The translations under genes were made by a program, and so were the position numbers. Source: an uncultured Ardenticatenia bacterium (GTDB lineage: Bacteria; Chloroflexota; Anaerolineae; Promineifilales; Promineifilaceae). From it: a stretch of 7,474 nt of DNA. The stretch covers positions 1 to 7,474 of the forward strand of contig CALLZA010000490.1 in the NCBI GenBank assembly GCA_937858165.1, given 5' to 3'. The notes beneath the pieces were generated by a model. It made no database searches and had not been told where the DNA came from. It was given only the letters and a program-made list of their open reading frames with translations. Positions 7,440 to 7,474 of this stretch are shown one piece after another (position 1 is the stretch's first letter; each line of letters starts with the position of its first letter).

Positions 7440-7474
7440 CAAAAAAAAAACATAAACAACAGCACCACTCCTGA
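7440..7474. other. Non-biological A-rich read-off sequence
   Basis: A run of ten A (7441-7450) follows the end of the P7 adapter, then AC-rich sequence to the window end. This is the usual signal of an Illumina read continuing past the library molecule and mirrors the T-rich stretch at 1-122. It holds no gene or signal. Confidence 0.85.

Overview
The window is an assembled contig whose two ends are sequencing-library sequence. Positions 123-189 match the Illumina Nextera P5 adapter (i5 index TAGATCGC, Tn5 mosaic end). Positions 7374-7439 match the Nextera P7 adapter (mosaic end, i7 index CGTACTAG). Outside them lie T-rich (1-122) and A-rich (7440-7474) stretches typical of reads that run off the end of a library molecule. 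Biological DNA is therefore about 190-7373. It is GC-rich with strong G/C preference at third codon positions and bacterial-type Shine-Dalgarno sites. The gene types and an AT-rich heptanucleotide palindrome suggest an uncultured member of Chloroflexota (Anaerolineae-like). That placement is inference from pattern memory, not from a search.

Layout: (1) 190-242, minus strand, first 17 codons of a probable GNAT protein cut off by the adapter. (2) 266-4007, plus strand, a tight four-gene operon: GNAT acetyltransferase (GTG start at 326), a single-domain 3-hydroxyacyl-CoA dehydrogenase-like protein, a cytoplasmic S9 prolyl-oligopeptidase/acylaminoacyl-peptidase, and a small SdpI-family membrane protein. 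Successive junctions are 13 nt, 4 nt and a 4-nt ATGA overlap. (3) 3983-5732, minus strand, an AIF/ferredoxin-reductase-like FAD/NAD(P) oxidoreductase followed by a RimJ/RimL-type GNAT, whose end overlaps the SdpI gene tail-to-tail by 25 bp. (4) 5733-5813, an 81-bp divergent promoter region; the oxidoreductase side looks leaderless. (5) 5814-7232, plus strand, a GPH/MelB-like MFS transporter. (6) 7238-7301, an AT-rich hairpin built from a 7-nt repeat. (7) 7304-7372, minus strand, the last 22 codons of a LuxR/NarL-type response regulator cut off by the P7 adapter.

The genes look like ordinary accessory metabolism: protein or small-molecule acylation, peptide turnover, redox and transport. I see no phage, CRISPR, toxin system, tRNA or rRNA. 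No clearly new system is visible. The points most worth a second look are the adapter ends and the false protein N-termini they create, the acyl-writer/acyl-peptidase operon with an unusual dehydrogenase, the leaderless promoter, the convergent overlap and the heptad palindrome.
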